Assembly (NCBI RefSeq): GCF_001429285.1
Contig: NZ_LMJJ01000016.1
Span: forward strand, 1-57,407
Source of the DNA: Ensifer sp. Root278
GTDB taxonomy: Bacteria; Pseudomonadota; Alphaproteobacteria; Rhizobiales; Rhizobiaceae
Reading direction: 5' to 3'
Length of the DNA: 57,407 nucleotides
The notes beneath the pieces were generated by a model. That model had not been told where the DNA came from, made no database searches, and saw only the letters and a program-made list of their open reading frames with translations. Both the position numbers and the translations under genes were made by a program. Numbering within the stretch: position 1 is the first letter of the stretch; each line of letters begins with the position of its first letter. This document shows positions 42,646 to 51,605 of this stretch, piece after piece.

Positions 42646-44142
42646 ATGGACCAGACGAACACATTTCTTGCTCCCCCGACCGCAGCGCGCAGCTTCGGCT
42701 TCTTCGTCGACGGGCAGTGGAAGGAAGGAACCGACCACTTCGAGCGCACGTCGCCGGGCCATGGCACGCCGGTGACCCGCACCGTTCGTTGCACGGTCGA
42801 TGATCTAAACGCCGCCGTCGCCGCGGCGCGCCACGCTTTCGAAGACCGCCGCTGGTCCGGTCTTTCCGGTGCCGCGCGCGCCGGCGTGCTCTTGCGCGTC
42901 GCCGAAATCCTGCGACGTCGCAGGGACGAGATCGCTTACTGGGAGACGCTCGAAAACGGTAAGCCGATCTCGCAGGCACGCGGTGAGATTGACCATTGCA
43001 TAGCCTGCTTCGAGGTCGGCGCCGGTGCTGCGCGCCTTCTGCACGGCGACAGCTTCAATTCGCTCGGTGACGATCTGTTCGGCATGGTCCTGCGCGAGCC
43101 GATCGGTGTCATCGGCCTGATCACGCCGTGGAATTTCCCGTTCCTGATCCTGTGCGAGCGTGTGCCTTTCATCCTGGCTTCCGGTTGCACGATGGTGGTG
43201 AAGCCATCCGAAGTCACCTCTGTGACCACGCTGCTTTTGGCCGAGGTACTGGCTGAAGCCGGCCTGCCTGCCGGCGTCTACAATGTCGTCACCGGTTCGG
43301 GCCGCTCGATCGGTCAGGCGCTTGCCGAACATCCCGATGTCGACATGCTCTCCTTCACGGGATCGACGGCTGTGGGCCGCTCCTGCGTCCACGCAGCTGC
43401 CGACAGCAACTTCAAGAAGCTTGGCCTCGAACTCGGTGGCAAGAACCCCATCATCGTCTTTGCCGATTCCGATCTCGAGGACGCGGCTGACGGCGCTGCC
43501 TTCGGCATCAGCTTCAATACCGGGCAGTGCTGCGTCTCGTCGTCGCGCCTGATCGTCGAGCGTTCGGTCGCTGCACAGTTCGAGAAACTGCTGGTCGAGA
43601 AGATGGCAAAGATTCGCGTCGGCGACCCACTTGATGATGGCACCCAGGTCGGCGCCATCACCACCGACGCCCAGAATGCCACGATCCTAGACTATATCGC
43701 CAAGGGCAAGGCTGCGGGCGCCAAGCTCCTCACCGGCGGCGAGCCGATCGACCTTGGCCGTGGCCAATATATCGCGCCGACACTCTTTTCCGGCGTTTCC
43801 CGCGACATGGCGATCGCGCGAGACGAGATTTTCGGTCCGGTTCTGTGCTCAATGCATTTCGATACGGTGGAGGAGGCCATTCAGCTCGCAAACGATACGG
43901 TCTACGGTCTTGCGGCGAGCGTGTGGACAAAGAACATCGACAAGGCGCTGACAGTGACGCGGAAGGTGCGTGCAGGCCGATTCTGGGTCAACACGATCAT
44001 GGCGGGGGGCCCCGAAATGCCGCTCGGCGGTTTCAAGCAGTCCGGCTGGGGCCGCGAGGCCGGCATGTACGGGGTGGAGGAATACACGCAGGTGAAGTCC
44101 GTTCACGTCGAGATCGGCAAGCGTTCGCATTGGATCGCATGA
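42646..44142 (+). CDS. NAD(P)-dependent aldehyde dehydrogenase
   Basis: This 498-residue enzyme has all aldehyde dehydrogenase landmarks: TPWNFPFLILCERV with the active-site Asn (about 160), FTGSTAVGRS cofactor loop, general-base Glu in LGLELGGKNPIIVFADSDLE (about 265) and nucleophile Cys in FNTGQCCVSSSR (about 298). It resembles betaine- and hydroxy-aldehyde dehydrogenases. It would oxidise the aldehyde made by the neighbouring alcohol or GMC oxidoreductase to a carboxylic acid. ATG 42646 follows a GTGGAGG ribosome site. The TGA overlaps the ATG of the GMC gene (ATGA). Confidence 0.9.
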   Translation: MDQTNTFLAPPTAARSFGFFVDGQWKEGTDHFERTSPGHGTPVTRTVRCTVDDLNAAVAAARHAFEDRRWSGLSGAARAGVLLRVAEILRRRRDEIAYWETLENGKPISQARGEIDHCIACFEVGAGAARLLHGDSFNSLGDDLFGMVLREPIGVIGLITPWNFPFLILCERVPFILASGCTMVVKPSEVTSVTTLLLAEVLAEAGLPAGVYNVVTGSGRSIGQALAEHPDVDMLSFTGSTAVGRSCVHAAADSNFKKLGLELGGKNPIIVFADSDLEDAADGAAFGISFNTGQCCVSSSRLIVERSVAAQFEKLLVEKMAKIRVGDPLDDGTQVGAITTDAQNATILDYIAKGKAAGAKLLTGGEPIDLGRGQYIAPTLFSGVSRDMAIARDEIFGPVLCSMHFDTVEEAIQLANDTVYGLAASVWTKNIDKALTVTRKVRAGRFWVNTIMAGGPEMPLGGFKQSGWGREAGMYGVEEYTQVKSVHVEIGKRSHWIA

Positions 44143-45737
44143 TGTCGAAAGGCTATGACTATGTGATCGTCGGCGGTGGCTCCGCCGGTTGCGTACTGGC
44201 GGCGCGGCTTTCCGAAAATCCGTCGGCGCGCGTCTGCCTCATCGAGGCGGGCGGGCGCGACAGCCACCCGCTGATCCACATGCCCGTCGGCTTTGCCAAG
44301 ATGACCGCCGGCCCGTTGACCTGGGGGCTGAAGACGGCGCCCCAGAAGCACGCCAACAACCGCGAAATCCTCTACGCTCAGGCAAAAGTGCTTGGTGGCG
44401 GCTCGTCGATCAATGCCGAGGTATTTACGCGCGGGCATCCAGGTGATTACGACCGTTGGGTCGAAGAGGGTGCCGAAGGATGGGGCTTCAAGGACATCCA
44501 GAAGTATTTCCTGCGTTCCGAGGGCAATTCGATCCTCTCGGGTAAATGGCACGGAACGGATGGTCCGCTCGGGGTATCGAACATTCCCGACCCGCAGCGC
44601 ATGACGCGTGCCTTCGTGCAAAGCTGCCAGGAACGCGGCATACCCTACAACCCGGATTTCAATGGCCCGGTTCAGGAAGGTTCCGGCGTCTACCAGACCA
44701 CGACGCGGGACAATCGCCGCTGCTCTGCGGCGGTCGGCTACCTGCGACCGGCTCTAAAGCGCAAGAACCTCACGGTCATCACCGGAGCGCTCGTGCTTCG
44801 CGTCGTCTTCGAAGGACGACGTGCCGTCGGCGTCGACTATCAGGTCGATGGCAAGCGGGTGACTGCACGGGCGGATAGTGAGGTTCTGCTGACTTCGGGC
44901 GCAATCGGCACGCCGAAGCTGATGATGCTTTCAGGTGTCGGCCCGGCCGAAACGCTTCGCAGACATGGTATCGACATCATCCAGGACCTGGCCGGCGTTG
45001 GCGAGAACCTGCAGGATCATTTCGGTGTCGACATCGTTGCGGAGCTGAAGGACCACGACAGTCTCGACAAGTACAACAAGCTGCATTGGTCGATCTGGGC
45101 GGGCCTTCAATATACCCTGTTCAAGTCCGGTCCCATCACCTCCAACGTGGTGGAGGGCGGGGCATTCTGGTACGGTGACAAGAGTAGCCCCTATCCGGAT
45201 CTGCAGTTCCATTTCCTTGCAGGTGCAGGCGCGGAAGCCGGTGTGCCCAGCGTGCCCAAGGGTTCTTCAGGCATCACGCTCAACTCCTACACGCTGCGTC
45301 CCAAGTCTCGTGGGACTGTGACCCTGCGTTCGGCGGATCCGCGTGATCTTCCGATCATCGATCCGAACTTCCTTGCCCACTCCGAAGACGTGAAGGTCTC
45401 GGTTGAAGGGGTGAAGATCAGCCAGGAGATTTTCGCCCAGCCGTCGCTTCAGAAATACATCAAGGTGACGCACTTCCCGAGCCGCGATGTCCGTACGGAA
45501 GCGGATTACGTCGCCTATGCCCGCCAATACGGCCGCACGTCCTATCATCCGACCTGCACCTGCAAGATGGGGCGCGACGAGATGTCGGTGGTCGATCCGC
45601 AGTTGCGCGTGCATAGCCTCGATGGCATTCGCATCTGCGACAGTTCCACCATGCCGAGCCTGGTGGGCTCCAACACCAATGCGGCGACGATCATGATCGG
45701 CGAAAAAGCCGCGGACATGATCCGCGGCAATGCCTGA
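44139..45737 (+). CDS. GMC-family FAD oxidoreductase (choline-dehydrogenase-like)
   Basis: This 532-residue flavoprotein begins with the FAD-binding motif YDYVIVGGGSAGCVLAARLS and has both GMC signatures, LGGGSSINAEVFTRG (about 82) and the SGAIGTPKLMMLSGVGPAE region (about 250). The active-site His lies in SYHPTCTCKMG (about 470) and the Asn/His pair position in VGSNTNAATIMIGEKAADMI near the end. GMC enzymes oxidise primary alcohols and pass electrons to oxygen or to the respiratory chain. It follows the aldehyde dehydrogenase by ATGA overlap, so a two-step alcohol-to-acid conversion is likely. ATG 44142 is an alternative start. Confidence 0.9.
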   Translation: MMSKGYDYVIVGGGSAGCVLAARLSENPSARVCLIEAGGRDSHPLIHMPVGFAKMTAGPLTWGLKTAPQKHANNREILYAQAKVLGGGSSINAEVFTRGHPGDYDRWVEEGAEGWGFKDIQKYFLRSEGNSILSGKWHGTDGPLGVSNIPDPQRMTRAFVQSCQERGIPYNPDFNGPVQEGSGVYQTTTRDNRRCSAAVGYLRPALKRKNLTVITGALVLRVVFEGRRAVGVDYQVDGKRVTARADSEVLLTSGAIGTPKLMMLSGVGPAETLRRHGIDIIQDLAGVGENLQDHFGVDIVAELKDHDSLDKYNKLHWSIWAGLQYTLFKSGPITSNVVEGGAFWYGDKSSPYPDLQFHFLAGAGAEAGVPSVPKGSSGITLNSYTLRPKSRGTVTLRSADPRDLPIIDPNFLAHSEDVKVSVEGVKISQEIFAQPSLQKYIKVTHFPSRDVRTEADYVAYARQYGRTSYHPTCTCKMGRDEMSVVDPQLRVHSLDGIRICDSSTMPSLVGSNTNAATIMIGEKAADMIRGNA

Positions 45738-45759
45738 TAGTCGTTGATCGACAACGAGA

Positions 45760-45783
45760 AAGGGCGGCTCTGGAGCCGCCCTT
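45760..45783. terminator. Bidirectional terminator between the GMC and aldo/keto reductase genes
   Basis: AAGGGCGGCT and AGCCGCCCTT form a perfect 10-bp stem with loop CTGG, flanked by A and T residues (GAGAA before, CTT after). It lies between two convergent genes and can serve both. Confidence 0.75.
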
Positions 45784-45789
45784 CTTACG

Positions 45790-46608
45790 TCAGTCCCATT
45801 CCGGAACCCAGGGCAGTTGCCCTGGCTTGATGATGCGGTAGCCGGTGGCCGTCGTCGCGTCGATCCTGCTCATGTCGATCGACGAGAGGGTGAAATCCAT
45901 GATCTCGAAGTTCGCGCGGATGTTTTCCGGTTTCGTGGACATGGTGTTGAGCGGCACGCCTTTCTGGAGAATCCAGCGTAGCGCCACCTGTGCCGCGGAC
46001 TTGCCGTAGGTCTCGCCGATGTCGGCGAAAAGGCGGTGCTTGAAGATCTCGCCACGTGCAATCGATGCGTAGGAAGAGATCGGGATGCCTGTTTCCGCGG
46101 CAGCCGCGAGCAATTTTTCCTGGTTGAGAAGCGGGTGGAATTCCACCTGGTTGGTCACAAGCGGAACATCGACGATGGACCGCGCCTCTCGCATCATGGC
46201 CGCCGTGTAATTTGACACGCCGATCGACGTCGCCAGCCCTTTCGCGAACGCGGATCGAAGCAAACGAAGGGAGGGCGCGATCTCTCCGTTCGCCGGCGGC
46301 CAGTGCAACAGAAGAATGTCGACGCAATCGATCTTGAGCGCTTCAAGGCTCGCCTCGACCGAAGAGACGAACTTCTCTTCCGTGTAATTGTCGGGATGCA
46401 CTTTGGTGGTGATACAAAGCTCGTGACGGGGAACACCACATTCGGCCAGCGCCTCGCCTGTGTCGGCCTCGTTGGCATACATCTGCGCCGTGTCGAATGC
46501 CCGATAGCCGACGTCGATTGCGGCGTCGATTGCGCTTCGAAGTTCGCTCCCCTTCAGCGGATAGGTGCCGAAGCCGCGCTGAAAGGTCTTCTGGAAGTAG
46601 ATGTTCAT
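45790..46608 (-). CDS. Aldo/keto reductase
   Basis: This 272-residue TIM-barrel enzyme has the AKR tetrad: Asp and Tyr in YRAFDTAQMYANEADTG (about 35-51), Lys in CITTKVHPDN (about 69) and His in DILLLHWPPANGE (about 103). It resembles 2,5-diketo-gluconate reductase-like members (AKR5 type). It is divergent from the CoA-transferase gene, and operator site C at 46697 lies between them. It probably interconverts a carbonyl and hydroxyl in the pathway with NADPH. Confidence 0.85.
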   Translation of the reverse strand: MNIYFQKTFQRGFGTYPLKGSELRSAIDAAIDVGYRAFDTAQMYANEADTGEALAECGVPRHELCITTKVHPDNYTEEKFVSSVEASLEALKIDCVDILLLHWPPANGEIAPSLRLLRSAFAKGLATSIGVSNYTAAMMREARSIVDVPLVTNQVEFHPLLNQEKLLAAAAETGIPISSYASIARGEIFKHRLFADIGETYGKSAAQVALRWILQKGVPLNTMSTKPENIRANFEIMDFTLSSIDMSRIDATTATGYRIIKPGQLPWVPEWD

Positions 46609-46674
46609 GCCTCCCCCTTGTTTGGTGATGAGCCGGCGTCATTTGCCGGCGGCCCGAAAATCGCGCTTACCGGC

Positions 46675-46712
46675 TTGTCTTGTCCGTAATTAACATATAA
46701 CTAGTTAGTTAC
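46675..46712. promoter_or_regulatory. Operator site C between aldo/keto reductase and CoA-transferase genes
   Basis: ATAACTAGTTAGTTAC (46697-46712) matches GTAACTANNTAGTTAC at all but the first base. TATAAC (46696-46701) overlaps it as a likely -10, with TTGTCT at 46675-46680 upstream. The site lies between divergent genes and could control both. Confidence 0.7.
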
Positions 46713-46742
46713 TTCAGGCAATGAAAAACGGAGGGTCAGGCG

Positions 46743-48314
46743 ATGAAGAAGGTGAAGAGCGCGCAGGAGGCGGTCCGGCTCATCAAGGATGGCTCGGTCG
46801 TCGCCGTGAACTCTTCCTCGGGTCTGTGCTGCCCCGATGCCGTGTTGAAGGCGCTCGGCGAACGCTTCGATAGCGAGGGCCATCCGCGCGGGCTTACCTC
46901 CATTCATCCGATCGCCGCTGGCGACTTCTTCGGCACCCGCGGCGTCGATCACATCGCCAAGCCTGGGATGCTGGTGAAGATCATCGGCGGTTCCTATCCC
47001 TCGGGGCCGAGCAATGCCGAGCCGCCGCTCATCTGGCAGATGATCCTGAAGGAGGAACTCGCCGCCTTTAACGTGCCCTCCGGCATCGTCTTCGACATGC
47101 TGCGCGAAGGGGCTGCCAAGCGTCCAGGCGTGTTGACGAAAGTCGGCATGGAGACCTTCGTGGATCCTGAGCAGGACGGCTGTGCCATGAACGCCCGGGC
47201 GCGCGCCGAGCCCATCGTCAAGCGCGTGTCATTTGAGGGCGAGGACTGGCTGCATTTCCCGGCCATCCGCCCCGATGTGGCGATCATCCGGGCAACGACC
47301 GCCGACGAGAAGGGCAACCTGACCTTTGAACAGGAGGGCGCGACGCTCGGGGCGATGGAAATGGCGCTCGCCGCCCGCAATTCCGGCGGCCTGGTGATCG
47401 CGCAGGTCAAACGAGTAGCGGCAAGCGGGACGTTGCGTCCCCACGACGTGCGGGTTCCCGGCATTCTCGTAGACATCATCGTCGAGGCGCCGGATCAGTT
47501 GCAAACGACTGCGACGCCTTATGATCCGGCTATTTCGGGCGAGCTTTTCCGACCCCTTGAAACCTTCCGTATGCCGACGCTTGACGTCGGCAAGGTCATC
47601 GCTCGCCGGGTGGCGCAGGAGCTTCAGGATGGCTGGGCGGTTAACATCGGCTTCGGCATTTCGGCGAACGTGCCGCGCATCCTGATCGAGGAAGGAAATC
47701 ACGGCAAGGTCACCTGGGTGATCGAACAGGGGGCCGTTGGGGGTGTTCCATTGCTCGACTTCAAGTTCGGCTGTGCTTCCAACGCCGAGGCCTTCGTCGC
47801 CTCGCCGCACCAGTTCTGTTATTTCCAGGCGGGTGGCTTCGACTGCTCGCTCTTGTCCTTCCTCGAAATCGATGCCGATGGTTCGGTCAACGTCAGCCGT
47901 CTTGCGGCCACCCCGCACCGCACGGCCGGTGCCGGCGGCTTCGTCGACATCACGTCTCGTGCGAAGAAGATCGTTTTCTCCGGCAACTTCAATGCCGGTG
48001 CGAAGATGCGTGTCGAGGATGGCCGTTTGGTCATCGACAAGGAAGGCCGTATCGCCAAGTTCGTGCCGAAGGTGGACCAGGTGAGTTTCTCCGGCAAGCG
48101 CGCTCGGGCCCAAGGGCAGGAGATCAGCTACGTTACGGAACGTTGTGTCATCCGCCTCGACAGCGAAGGGCTGATTGTCACCGAGGTCGCCCCGGGTCTC
48201 GACCTTCAACGGGATGTCCTTGACCAAGCCGCTACGCCCCTTCGCGTTTCCAATGCGCTCAAGAGGATGGACAGCGCGTTGTTTCGCCCCGAAGCCATGG
48301 GCCTCGTGCTGTGA
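46743..48314 (+). CDS. Acyl-CoA:acetate/3-ketoacid-type CoA-transferase (fused alpha-beta)
   Basis: This 523-residue family I CoA-transferase joins both halves in one chain, as in propionate or acetoacetate-type transferases (YdiF group). The N-terminal half includes VNSSSGLCCPDAVLKALGER (about 22-41) and HIAKPGMLVKIIGGSYPSGP. The C-terminal half has the catalytic glutamate in VTWVIEQGAVGGVPLLDFKF (about 328). These enzymes move CoA from a donor such as acetyl-CoA to a carboxylic acid by a glutamyl-thioester. It should activate the acid produced by the aldehyde dehydrogenase. It is the first gene after operator site C and overlaps the enoyl-CoA hydratase by GTGA. Confidence 0.88.
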   Translation: MKKVKSAQEAVRLIKDGSVVAVNSSSGLCCPDAVLKALGERFDSEGHPRGLTSIHPIAAGDFFGTRGVDHIAKPGMLVKIIGGSYPSGPSNAEPPLIWQMILKEELAAFNVPSGIVFDMLREGAAKRPGVLTKVGMETFVDPEQDGCAMNARARAEPIVKRVSFEGEDWLHFPAIRPDVAIIRATTADEKGNLTFEQEGATLGAMEMALAARNSGGLVIAQVKRVAASGTLRPHDVRVPGILVDIIVEAPDQLQTTATPYDPAISGELFRPLETFRMPTLDVGKVIARRVAQELQDGWAVNIGFGISANVPRILIEEGNHGKVTWVIEQGAVGGVPLLDFKFGCASNAEAFVASPHQFCYFQAGGFDCSLLSFLEIDADGSVNVSRLAATPHRTAGAGGFVDITSRAKKIVFSGNFNAGAKMRVEDGRLVIDKEGRIAKFVPKVDQVSFSGKRARAQGQEISYVTERCVIRLDSEGLIVTEVAPGLDLQRDVLDQAATPLRVSNALKRMDSALFRPEAMGLVL

Positions 48315-49084
48315 GCGATCCGCGGATTGAACTCGTCGTTCATGACCGCGTCGCGCGGCTGACGCTCCGTCGCCTGGAAAAGCTGAACGCGATCGACGCC
48401 GACATGGTGGAAGCGCTTATGCAGGCGTGTCGCACCATCGAACGTTCGGATGCACGCGTTGCCATCCTCTCTGGCGAAGGCGAGAGATCCTTCTGCGCCG
48501 GTGGCGACATCGACGCGTGGAGCAGTCTCGACCCAGATGTGTTCTCTCGCCGTTGGCTGCGTGACGGCCACGACGCCTTCGATGCATTGGCGCGCCTTTC
48601 CGTGCCGCTGATCGCCGTGCTGAACGGCCACGCGCTCGGCGGTGGACTGGAGCTCGCAGCCTGCGCCGATCTGCGCATCGCGGAGGCCCATGTGAAGATC
48701 GGCCAACCGGAGCCGGGCCTCGGTATCATCCCCGGTTGGTCAGGCACGCAGCGCTCTTCCCGGCGGTTCGGTGCGCAGCTGGTGCGACGCATGGCGCTCT
48801 TCGGCGAAGTCTACGGCGCCGAGGAGGCACTGGCGCTTGGGCTCGTCGACAAGGTCGTGACAAGGGGCGAGGGGCTTGCTGCGGCTGATGCCGCCGCCGC
48901 GCGCGTGCTGCAACGTTCACCCCGTGCGACGGAACTCACCAAGATGTTGATCAATGCTGCGGAAGGTGAGGAAAGTGAACGCGTGGTCGAAGCGCTTGCG
49001 GGTGCTGTGGCAGCGGCTTCGAGCGACTTGACGGAGGGCCTGGCGGCCTATCGCCAGAAGCGTTCGCCCCAGTTTGACAGATAG
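48311..49084 (+). CDS. Enoyl-CoA hydratase/isomerase
   Basis: This 257-residue crotonase-fold protein has the oxyanion-hole segments ERSFCAGGDIDAWSSL (about 56-71) and LNGHALGGGLELAACADLRI (about 98-117), including a Glu at the position used for water activation; the second acidic residue is in IGQPEPGLGIIPGWSGTQRS. It is expected to hydrate an enoyl-CoA or catalyse a related step such as lyase or hydrolase chemistry. GTG 48311 overlaps the CoA-transferase stop. In the pathway it would act on the product of the acyl-CoA dehydrogenase encoded at 51606. Confidence 0.88.
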   Translation: MSDPRIELVVHDRVARLTLRRLEKLNAIDADMVEALMQACRTIERSDARVAILSGEGERSFCAGGDIDAWSSLDPDVFSRRWLRDGHDAFDALARLSVPLIAVLNGHALGGGLELAACADLRIAEAHVKIGQPEPGLGIIPGWSGTQRSSRRFGAQLVRRMALFGEVYGAEEALALGLVDKVVTRGEGLAAADAAAARVLQRSPRATELTKMLINAAEGEESERVVEALAGAVAAASSDLTEGLAAYRQKRSPQFDR

Positions 49085-49134
49085 ACCTGTGCCGTTCGCC
49101 AGCCCGGCAACCCGGCCCTTCATGGCGGTGTCTC

Positions 49135-50394
49135 ATGGAACCTGACGACAAAGAACTCCTAACAACCTTCTTTCACGCGGCGATCGAAGCCGCAGATCCG
49201 GAGAATGCCCTGCGCGCCAATCTCCCGAGCGAGCCGCGGGGACGGACTGTGGTCATTGGTGCGGGCAAGGGCGCGGCGCAACTCGCCGCCGCTTTCGAGA
49301 GGCTCTGGCATGGTCCACTCGAAGGTGTTGTCGTGACGCGCTATGGATATGCCGTCCCGTGCGAGCGCATCCGCGTACTCGAGGCCGCTCACCCCGTACC
49401 AGATGCCGCTGGACTGGAGGCCACCAATGCGCTGTTCGAAGCTGTGCGGCATCTTACGGAAGACGACCTCGTTATCGCGTTGATATGCGGCGGTGGTTCG
49501 GCCCTGCTGCCGTCTCCGCCGGGTCCGCTGACACTGGAAGACGAAGCGATGCTGAACGAAGCGCTGCTTTCGAGTGGCGCGCCGATCTCGGTCATGAACG
49601 CCATTCGCAAACAGGTTTCGGGCATCAAGGGCGGGCGCCTTGGCGCCGCCTGTCATCCGGCAAAGGTCGTGACGTTGGTGGTGTCGGATGTGCCGGGTGA
49701 CGACCCGGCGCAGGTTGCCAGTGGACCGACCATCCCCGACACGGCGGATCGCGCGTACGCGCGTACACTGGTCAAGACCTGGGGCATTGACCTTCCGGCG
49801 CGGGTCGCCGCGTGGTTGGAAGGCAACGAAGGCCTGGCACCGTTGCCGGGCGATCCGGTCTTCGCCGGCAACGAGGTTCGGGTGATCGCCTCGGCCAGTC
49901 TTTCACTGGAGGCCGCTGCTGAGCGCGCCGCGTCACTTGGCGTGCCCGCCGTTATCCTGTCGGATTCCATCGAGGGCGAGGCCCGAGACGTTGCCCGCGT
50001 TCACGCGGCAATCGCGCGTGAAGTCGCTGCTCGCGGCCGCCCTTTCGCGCGCCCTATCGTTATTCTTTCGGGCGGAGAAACCACCGTTACGATCAAGGGA
50101 AGTGGTAAAGGCGGGCGCAACACGGAGTTTCTGCTGTCCCTTGCCCTTGCGGCTGAAGGAATTGGCTTTTCGGCAATCGCTGCCGATACCGACGGGATCG
50201 ATGGCTCCGAAGACAATGCCGGTGCTTTTGCCGATGGGCAGAGCATGGAACGCTTGCGGAAACTGGGACGCGATCCTTCGACCTTGCTCGCCGACAACGA
50301 TGCCTGGACAGCCTTCCATCACCTGGGCGATCTGTTCGTGCCTGGGCCGACCGGAACCAACGTGAACGACTTCCGGGCAATCCTGATCCGATAA
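49135..50394 (+). CDS. Glycerate kinase, GckA/MOFRL type
   Basis: This 419-residue protein is a class II glycerate kinase. The N-terminal nucleotide-binding domain has VVIGAGKGAAQLAAAFERLW (about 36-55), CGGGSALLPSPPGPLTLEDE (about 119), and the SGIKGGRLGAACHPAKVVTL and SDVPGDDPAQVASGPTIPD segments. The C-terminal MOFRL domain has ILSGGETTVTIKGSGKGGRN and IAADTDGIDGSEDNAG. It makes 2-phosphoglycerate from glycerate. Its place after the CoA-transferase and hydratase genes suggests that one product of the pathway is glycerate or hydroxypyruvate, entering glycolysis. A strong convergent hairpin follows at 50400. Confidence 0.9.
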   Translation: MEPDDKELLTTFFHAAIEAADPENALRANLPSEPRGRTVVIGAGKGAAQLAAAFERLWHGPLEGVVVTRYGYAVPCERIRVLEAAHPVPDAAGLEATNALFEAVRHLTEDDLVIALICGGGSALLPSPPGPLTLEDEAMLNEALLSSGAPISVMNAIRKQVSGIKGGRLGAACHPAKVVTLVVSDVPGDDPAQVASGPTIPDTADRAYARTLVKTWGIDLPARVAAWLEGNEGLAPLPGDPVFAGNEVRVIASASLSLEAAAERAASLGVPAVILSDSIEGEARDVARVHAAIAREVAARGRPFARPIVILSGGETTVTIKGSGKGGRNTEFLLSLALAAEGIGFSAIAADTDGIDGSEDNAGAFADGQSMERLRKLGRDPSTLLADNDAWTAFHHLGDLFVPGPTGTNVNDFRAILIR

Positions 50395-50399
50395 GAGAG

Positions 50400-50421
50400 C
50401 CCGCGCCGTCGCCGGCGCGGG
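50400..50421. terminator. Bidirectional terminator between glycerate kinase and second aldo/keto reductase
   Basis: CCCGCGCCG and CGGCGCGGG form a perfect 9-bp stem with loop TCGC. It starts five bases after the glycerate kinase stop and ends 12 bases before the stop of the converging gene. Confidence 0.65.
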
Positions 50422-50433
50422 TGCGGTTGCTGC

Positions 50434-51450
50434 TCAGGCTGGAACGGGTGCGTCTTCTCGCAGCAGGCCCTTGCGCTTGAGGTCCGCCCAGAAGTCTGAC
50501 GGGATCGGATGCGAGAACCAGGCGAGGTTTTGTTCGAGTTGCGCGAGCGTGCGCGTGCCGGCCATGAAGGATGGGACGGCGGGATGTGCGACGACGAACT
50601 GCAGCGCGGCCGCGGCCAGCGGCACGTCATGGTCGGCACAGACGGCCTCGATCTTTGTAACCTTCTCCAGGATCTCGCGCGGTGCCGGCGCATAGTTGTA
50701 CTTGGCGCCTTCCTTGGCGCCGGTTGCCAGAATGCCCGAGTTGAAGCCACCGCCCACGACGACGGCTGCGCCGCGCTCCTGGCAGAGCGGTAGGAAGGTA
50801 TCGAGCGCTTCCTGTTCCAGGAGCGTGTAGCGTCCGGCAAGCAGGAAGCAGTCGAAGTCGTGACGCAGCAAGGCTTCATGGCAGACCTGCCATTCGTTGA
50901 CGCCGACGCCGATCGCCTTGACGACCTTTTCCGCTCGCAGCTTTTCCAGCGCCCGCCAGGCGCCGTCCATAGCCTGTTCGAATACTTCCGGCTGCTCGCT
51001 GCCGCGCGTGAAGACGTCGATGTCGTGGATGAAGCACATGTCCATGTGCTCCAGCCCCAGCCGCTGCAGACTGTCTTCGAAGGCGCGCATGGTGCCGTCA
51101 TAGCTGTAGTCGAAATGCATGGTGAAGGGTGCGGCATTCGTCCAAGGGGCAAAATCGATGGTATTGCGTCGCGCCGGACGCAGAAGTCGTCCGACCTTGG
51201 AGGCAAGAACGAATTCGTCGCGCTCCTTCCAGCGTAGCGCGTGCCCCGTGCGCAGTTCGGCAAGGCCGTGGCCGTACATCGGTGCGGTGTCGAAGAAGCG
51301 GACGCCGGCCTCCCAGGCGCGTGCGAACATCGCTTCCGAGGTCGCCTCGTCGATCTCGCGAAAGATGTTTCCGAGCGGTGCTGTTCCGAAGCCGAACGCG
51401 GTTACCTCCAGATCGGTCCGCCCGAATTTTCGCTTTTGGCCAGGGTGCAT
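50434..51450 (-). CDS. Aldo/keto reductase, D-threo-aldose/L-fucose dehydrogenase-like
   Basis: This 338-residue enzyme has the AKR tetrad: Asp and Tyr in VRFFDTAPMYGHGLAELRTG (about 50-69), Lys in FVLASKVGRLLRPARR (about 84) and His in HMDMCFIHDIDVF (about 136). Long insertions and the ending FWADLKRKGLLREDAPVPA match the group of L-fucose, D-threo-aldose and pyridoxal dehydrogenases, which oxidise a sugar lactol to a lactone. ATG 51450 has AAGGAGGAAAAC upstream. It is divergent from the acyl-CoA dehydrogenase gene across operator site D. A sugar-to-lactone entry step is plausible. Confidence 0.85.
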   Translation of the reverse strand: MHPGQKRKFGRTDLEVTAFGFGTAPLGNIFREIDEATSEAMFARAWEAGVRFFDTAPMYGHGLAELRTGHALRWKERDEFVLASKVGRLLRPARRNTIDFAPWTNAAPFTMHFDYSYDGTMRAFEDSLQRLGLEHMDMCFIHDIDVFTRGSEQPEVFEQAMDGAWRALEKLRAEKVVKAIGVGVNEWQVCHEALLRHDFDCFLLAGRYTLLEQEALDTFLPLCQERGAAVVVGGGFNSGILATGAKEGAKYNYAPAPREILEKVTKIEAVCADHDVPLAAAALQFVVAHPAVPSFMAGTRTLAQLEQNLAWFSHPIPSDFWADLKRKGLLREDAPVPA

Positions 51451-51543
51451 GTTTTCCTCCTTAAGTAACTGAATGGTGAATACTATGCATGCCCCTAACC
51501 AGCTGTGCAAGCAGCATCCTTTCCGGTCTCCAAGTTTTTCGTC

Positions 51544-51586
51544 TTGACGACATCTGGCCTCAGAATATATGTAACTAGATAGTTAC
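51544..51586. promoter_or_regulatory. Operator site D between the second aldo/keto reductase and acyl-CoA dehydrogenase genes
   Basis: GTAACTAGATAGTTAC (51571-51586) is the perfect form, with arms GTAACTA and TAGTTAC and centre GA. TTGACG (51544-51549) and TATATG (51566-51571) with a 16-base spacer make a good promoter towards 51606; the operator begins at the last base of the -10. A repressor here would block the long operon that ends with the ETF genes. Confidence 0.75.
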
Positions 51587-51605
51587 TAGAGATGAGGCGA
51601 GGCAG

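Noticed and set aside
41301-42794. 497-codon minus-strand frame opposite the alcohol dehydrogenase gene
   Set aside because: Complement of a well supported dehydrogenase gene with all zinc ligands; the antisense product has no family features.
43845-44138. N-terminal extension of the GMC oxidoreductase frame by 98 codons
   Set aside because: The extension runs inside the aldehyde dehydrogenase gene in another frame; GMC proteins start right before the FAD motif, matching ATG 44139.
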